Of a stretch of 64,000 nt of DNA, positions 61,914-64,000 are shown piece after piece (position 1 is the stretch's first letter; every line of letters begins with the position of its first letter). Below the pieces are notes generated by a model that worked only from the letters and a program-made list of their open reading frames with translations, was not told the DNA's origin and made no database searches. This stretch comes from Morella rubra. Its lineage: Eukaryota > Streptophyta > Magnoliopsida > Fagales > Myricaceae. The position numbers and the translations under genes were made by a program. The DNA lies in NCBI GenBank assembly GCA_003952965.2, contig CM025849.1, forward strand, positions 23,493,721 through 23,557,720. The letters run 5' to 3'.

Positions 61914-63655
61914 ATGAGTCTTCTAGCATCGAACTGTCAAGGGCTGGGGCGGCCCTTGGCAGCTAGGGCCTTAAGGGAAATAGTCAAGGAAGTGGACCTC
62001 GTAGGGATTTTCCTCATGGAAACTAAGGTTGGGGATGATGTTGTTAGGCGAATTTTAAAGCATATTCGTTTTCCTTTTTCATTTCTATTCCGCCTATTGG
62101 TGTTCGGGGAGACCTTTTATTCTGTTGGAGACCGGAGCTCAATTTTAGCATTTTGTGGCAATCGAAGAATATTCTACATCTACAGATAAACCTAGGGGGT
62201 GATTTCTCAAATTTCTTTTGTTCTTTGACTTATGGCCCTCCTTTATGGTGAGATAAAGAGCTTTTTTGGAACGAGCTGAAGAACCTTGCTCAAGCTCCGG
62301 AGGTTCCATGGGTGTGTGGGAGATTTTAATGATATTCTAGGTTCGCAAGAGAAACAAGGTGGGAGAGCTGTGAAGTCTTCAAGCTCGAGGGGGTTAAGTC
62401 ATTTTATGTCGTCAATGGGATTTGTCGATCTCGGGTACTCTGGAGCTCGCTTTACTTGGTCCAAAAAACATCCCGGACTGGCCAATATACGAGAAAGGAT
62501 TAATCGTGCAATAGCAAATGTTCCTTGGTGGGTGGCCTACTCGAATGCCTATGTTCATCGTTACAGGATTGCTCCCTTGGACCACACCCCTGTTATTCTG
62601 CGCTTTCTGGGTTATGAACCATCACTGCCAAAATCATTTAAGTTTGAAAGTTTCTGGGTTAGAGAAGAAGTGTTTTGCTGCGGTTGAAAAGTCATGGGCT
62701 ATAGAATTGGAAGGAGTTCCGGCGTGGGTAGTCTTTAAAACGATTTGAGCCACGGTTTGTGCTTCAAAAATGGAATAAGGAGTACTTTGGTAAGATTCAA
62801 GGCTCAATCTGTACCACCGCTGACCAGATCAGTTTGTTTCAGCAAGCTAAACCGACCCCCTATAATCTGAATATGGAGAAGAATCTTGCTGGGCTGCTAG
62901 ATGAATTTTTGCAACGTGAAGAGGAATTGTGGAAACATAAGTCTTAGAGTTCATTGGCACACAACAAGTGATCTTAATACCAAATTCTACCACGCTTCTA
63001 CTGTTATTCAACGTTGTCGAAACCAAATCTCACATCTGAAAATTGAGGAAAAGGGCTGGATTTCAGGCAGGAAGGAACTTGGATCTAAATTTTTGCATTT
63101 TTACAGTGTTTGTTTACATTAGATTACCTGGAGTTCCCTGAAGACCTTGAATGTCTCATGGCACCCATAATTATAGATGAAGAGAATGCTCGTCTTTTCG
63201 GATTTCGGATGAGGAGGAGATTTTCTTTACTCTTAGCCTCATGCATCCAGACAAAGCTCCCAGCCCTGATGGTATGGCCGTTCTCTTTTTCAAACATTAT
63301 TGGGAAATTGTGGGTGGAGATGTTGTTCATATGGTGCAGGATTTTTTTGTAACAGGTGTGACGCTTCCTGAATTAAACCGGACCCATATTGTGTTAATTC
63401 CAAAAGGTGAGAATCCTTCTAAAGTTAGCCAATACAGACCGAATAGCTTGTGCAATGTCTTGTACAAGTTAATCTCAAAGCTCATGGCAGAAAGGTTGAA
63501 AGGGTTATTGCCGAAGACTATTTTTCCATTTCCAATGGCCTTTGTTTCGGGTAGAGTTATCCAAGATAACTATATAGTTGTAGCAGATATTTTTCATGCC
63601 ATGAATCATAAAAGAGGACATGGGAGCTGGATGGCAGTAAAAGCTAACATGGAAA
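61914..63655 (+). pseudogene. LINE L2 ORF2: endonuclease and partial reverse transcriptase
   Basis: The ATG at 61914 starts MSLLASNCQGLGRPLA, the AP-endonuclease start with ETK in FLMETKVGDD near 62020. CVGDFNDILGSQEKQGG near 62310 and DLGYSGARFTWSKK near 62425 follow, then PLDHTPVILRF near 62576 and SFKFESFWVR near 62637. The linker HTTSDLNTKFYHASTVIQRC is near 62955. Reverse transcriptase starts HPDKAPSPDGMAVLFFKHYW near 63244, with THIVLIPKGENPSKVSQYRP near 63383. SWMAVKANMEK near 63628 is the last LINE block before the gypsy junction. Frameshifts occur at about 62095, 62280, 62690 and 63120, plus TAG at 62945. Confidence 0.85.
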
Positions 63656-64000
63656 AGGTGATGGAAATCAAGGCACCGTTTCGAAGGATCTCGTTCAAGT
63701 CCCAATTGGGCCGGTTATGAGGGCACGAGCCAAGAAGTTTAAAGATGTACTCAACGGTCTAATTCAAGAGGCATGGGCTCAAGCAAATGCGTGGAGGCCC
63801 ATTGAGCATGATCCATGTGAACAACAAAGGATTGTCAACATGATTCAAGTTCTAGAAGGATCCGGTTAAGGCTAAGCTCAAATTGGCAAGATAATATTCT
63901 AGAAGACTCAATTAGGCGCCACTTTAAGGAGGCTCAATTAGGCGCCCCTTTCTTCCCTTTTTTGGTTCGGATTACATGGCTATTTAGGCGCCATTTTGTT
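63656..64000 (+). mobile_element. Gypsy-type element, end of pol and possible LTR start
   Basis: Just after the LINE junction the plus strand reads GPVMRARAKKFKDVLNGLIQ (63705-63765) and continues to a stop near 63868. The GP..RARAKK pattern is typical of the C-terminal end of a group of plant Ty3/gypsy polyproteins. The following repeated phrase ATTAGGCGCC (63913, 63935, 63985) may lie in the LTR, which runs off the window. Confidence 0.6.

Larger units (their letters stand above)
58176..63655 (+). mobile_element. LINE L2, with duplicated 5' part
   Basis: Plus-strand LINE: CT-rich 5' UTR, ORF1 (DUF4283 type) and ORF2 with endonuclease and the first part of the reverse transcriptase. It is cut at about 63655 by gypsy sequence, before the catalytic box. 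The 5' UTR and ORF1 occur twice (58176-59718 and 59867-61405). ORF2 follows only the second copy. Confidence 0.85.

Overview
The window is intergenic DNA from a flowering plant, built almost entirely of transposable elements inserted into one another. The evidence is plant-type Ty1/copia polyproteins, LTR primer-binding sites matching the 3' end of initiator tRNA-Met, plant LINEs with a DUF4283-like ORF1 and a terminal RNase H, chromovirus-like LTRs, small MITEs and an AT-rich 102-bp tandem repeat. No rRNA, tRNA, CRISPR or prokaryotic feature is visible. The species cannot be named from the sequence.

Layout. 1-3.5 kb: possible remains of a host gene on the minus strand (one 98-bp exon, one candidate first exon), holding an old relic of a copia element. 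3.5-15.06 kb: a decayed minus-strand LINE (L1) split by a 7.16-kb copia element (Copia-1, 7022-14180). The Copia-1 LTRs differ by one substitution and one indel, yet its gag-pol has four frameshifts, all in the same direction. 15.06-21.19 kb: a minus-strand SIRE-like copia element (S1), truncated by L1 and carrying a solo LTR in gag and a second LTR inside its own LTR. 21.48-30.38 kb: a gag-only SIRE-like element (S2) with both LTRs, PBS and PPT but no pol; a 4-kb chromovirus-like solo LTR with a 5-bp target-site duplication sits in its gag. 31.4-38.1 kb: a tandem duplication of about 3.3 kb whose copies differ by many clean small indels. 39.05-41.42 kb: a 102-bp repeat array with higher-order structure, interrupted by a 540-bp MULE-type MITE. 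41.42-43.1 kb: a truncated chromovirus-like LTR. 43.1-51.5 kb: the 3' three quarters of a plus-strand SIRE-like element (S4), with gag, pol, an extra ORF downstream of pol, PPT and 3' LTR. 51.5-58.2 kb: gypsy-type debris, a solo LTR and a tandem pair of LTR-like repeats. 58.2-63.65 kb: a second LINE (L2) whose 5' part is tandemly duplicated. 63.66-64 kb: the 3' end of a gypsy pol.

The clearest unexplained signal is in the SIRE-like LTRs. They carry clusters of palindromes built on a GTCGAC core (TGTGTCGACACA in one LTR type, CCGGTCGACCG in the other). Centre-to-centre spacing is about 21-22 bp in the first type and 10/20 bp in the second, which is close to whole helical turns. A third cluster lies between pol and the extra ORF of S4, upstream of a CT-rich leader. 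The two tandem duplications (31.4-38.1 kb and 58.2-61.4 kb) look like possible unmerged contig overlaps and should be checked before any biological reading.
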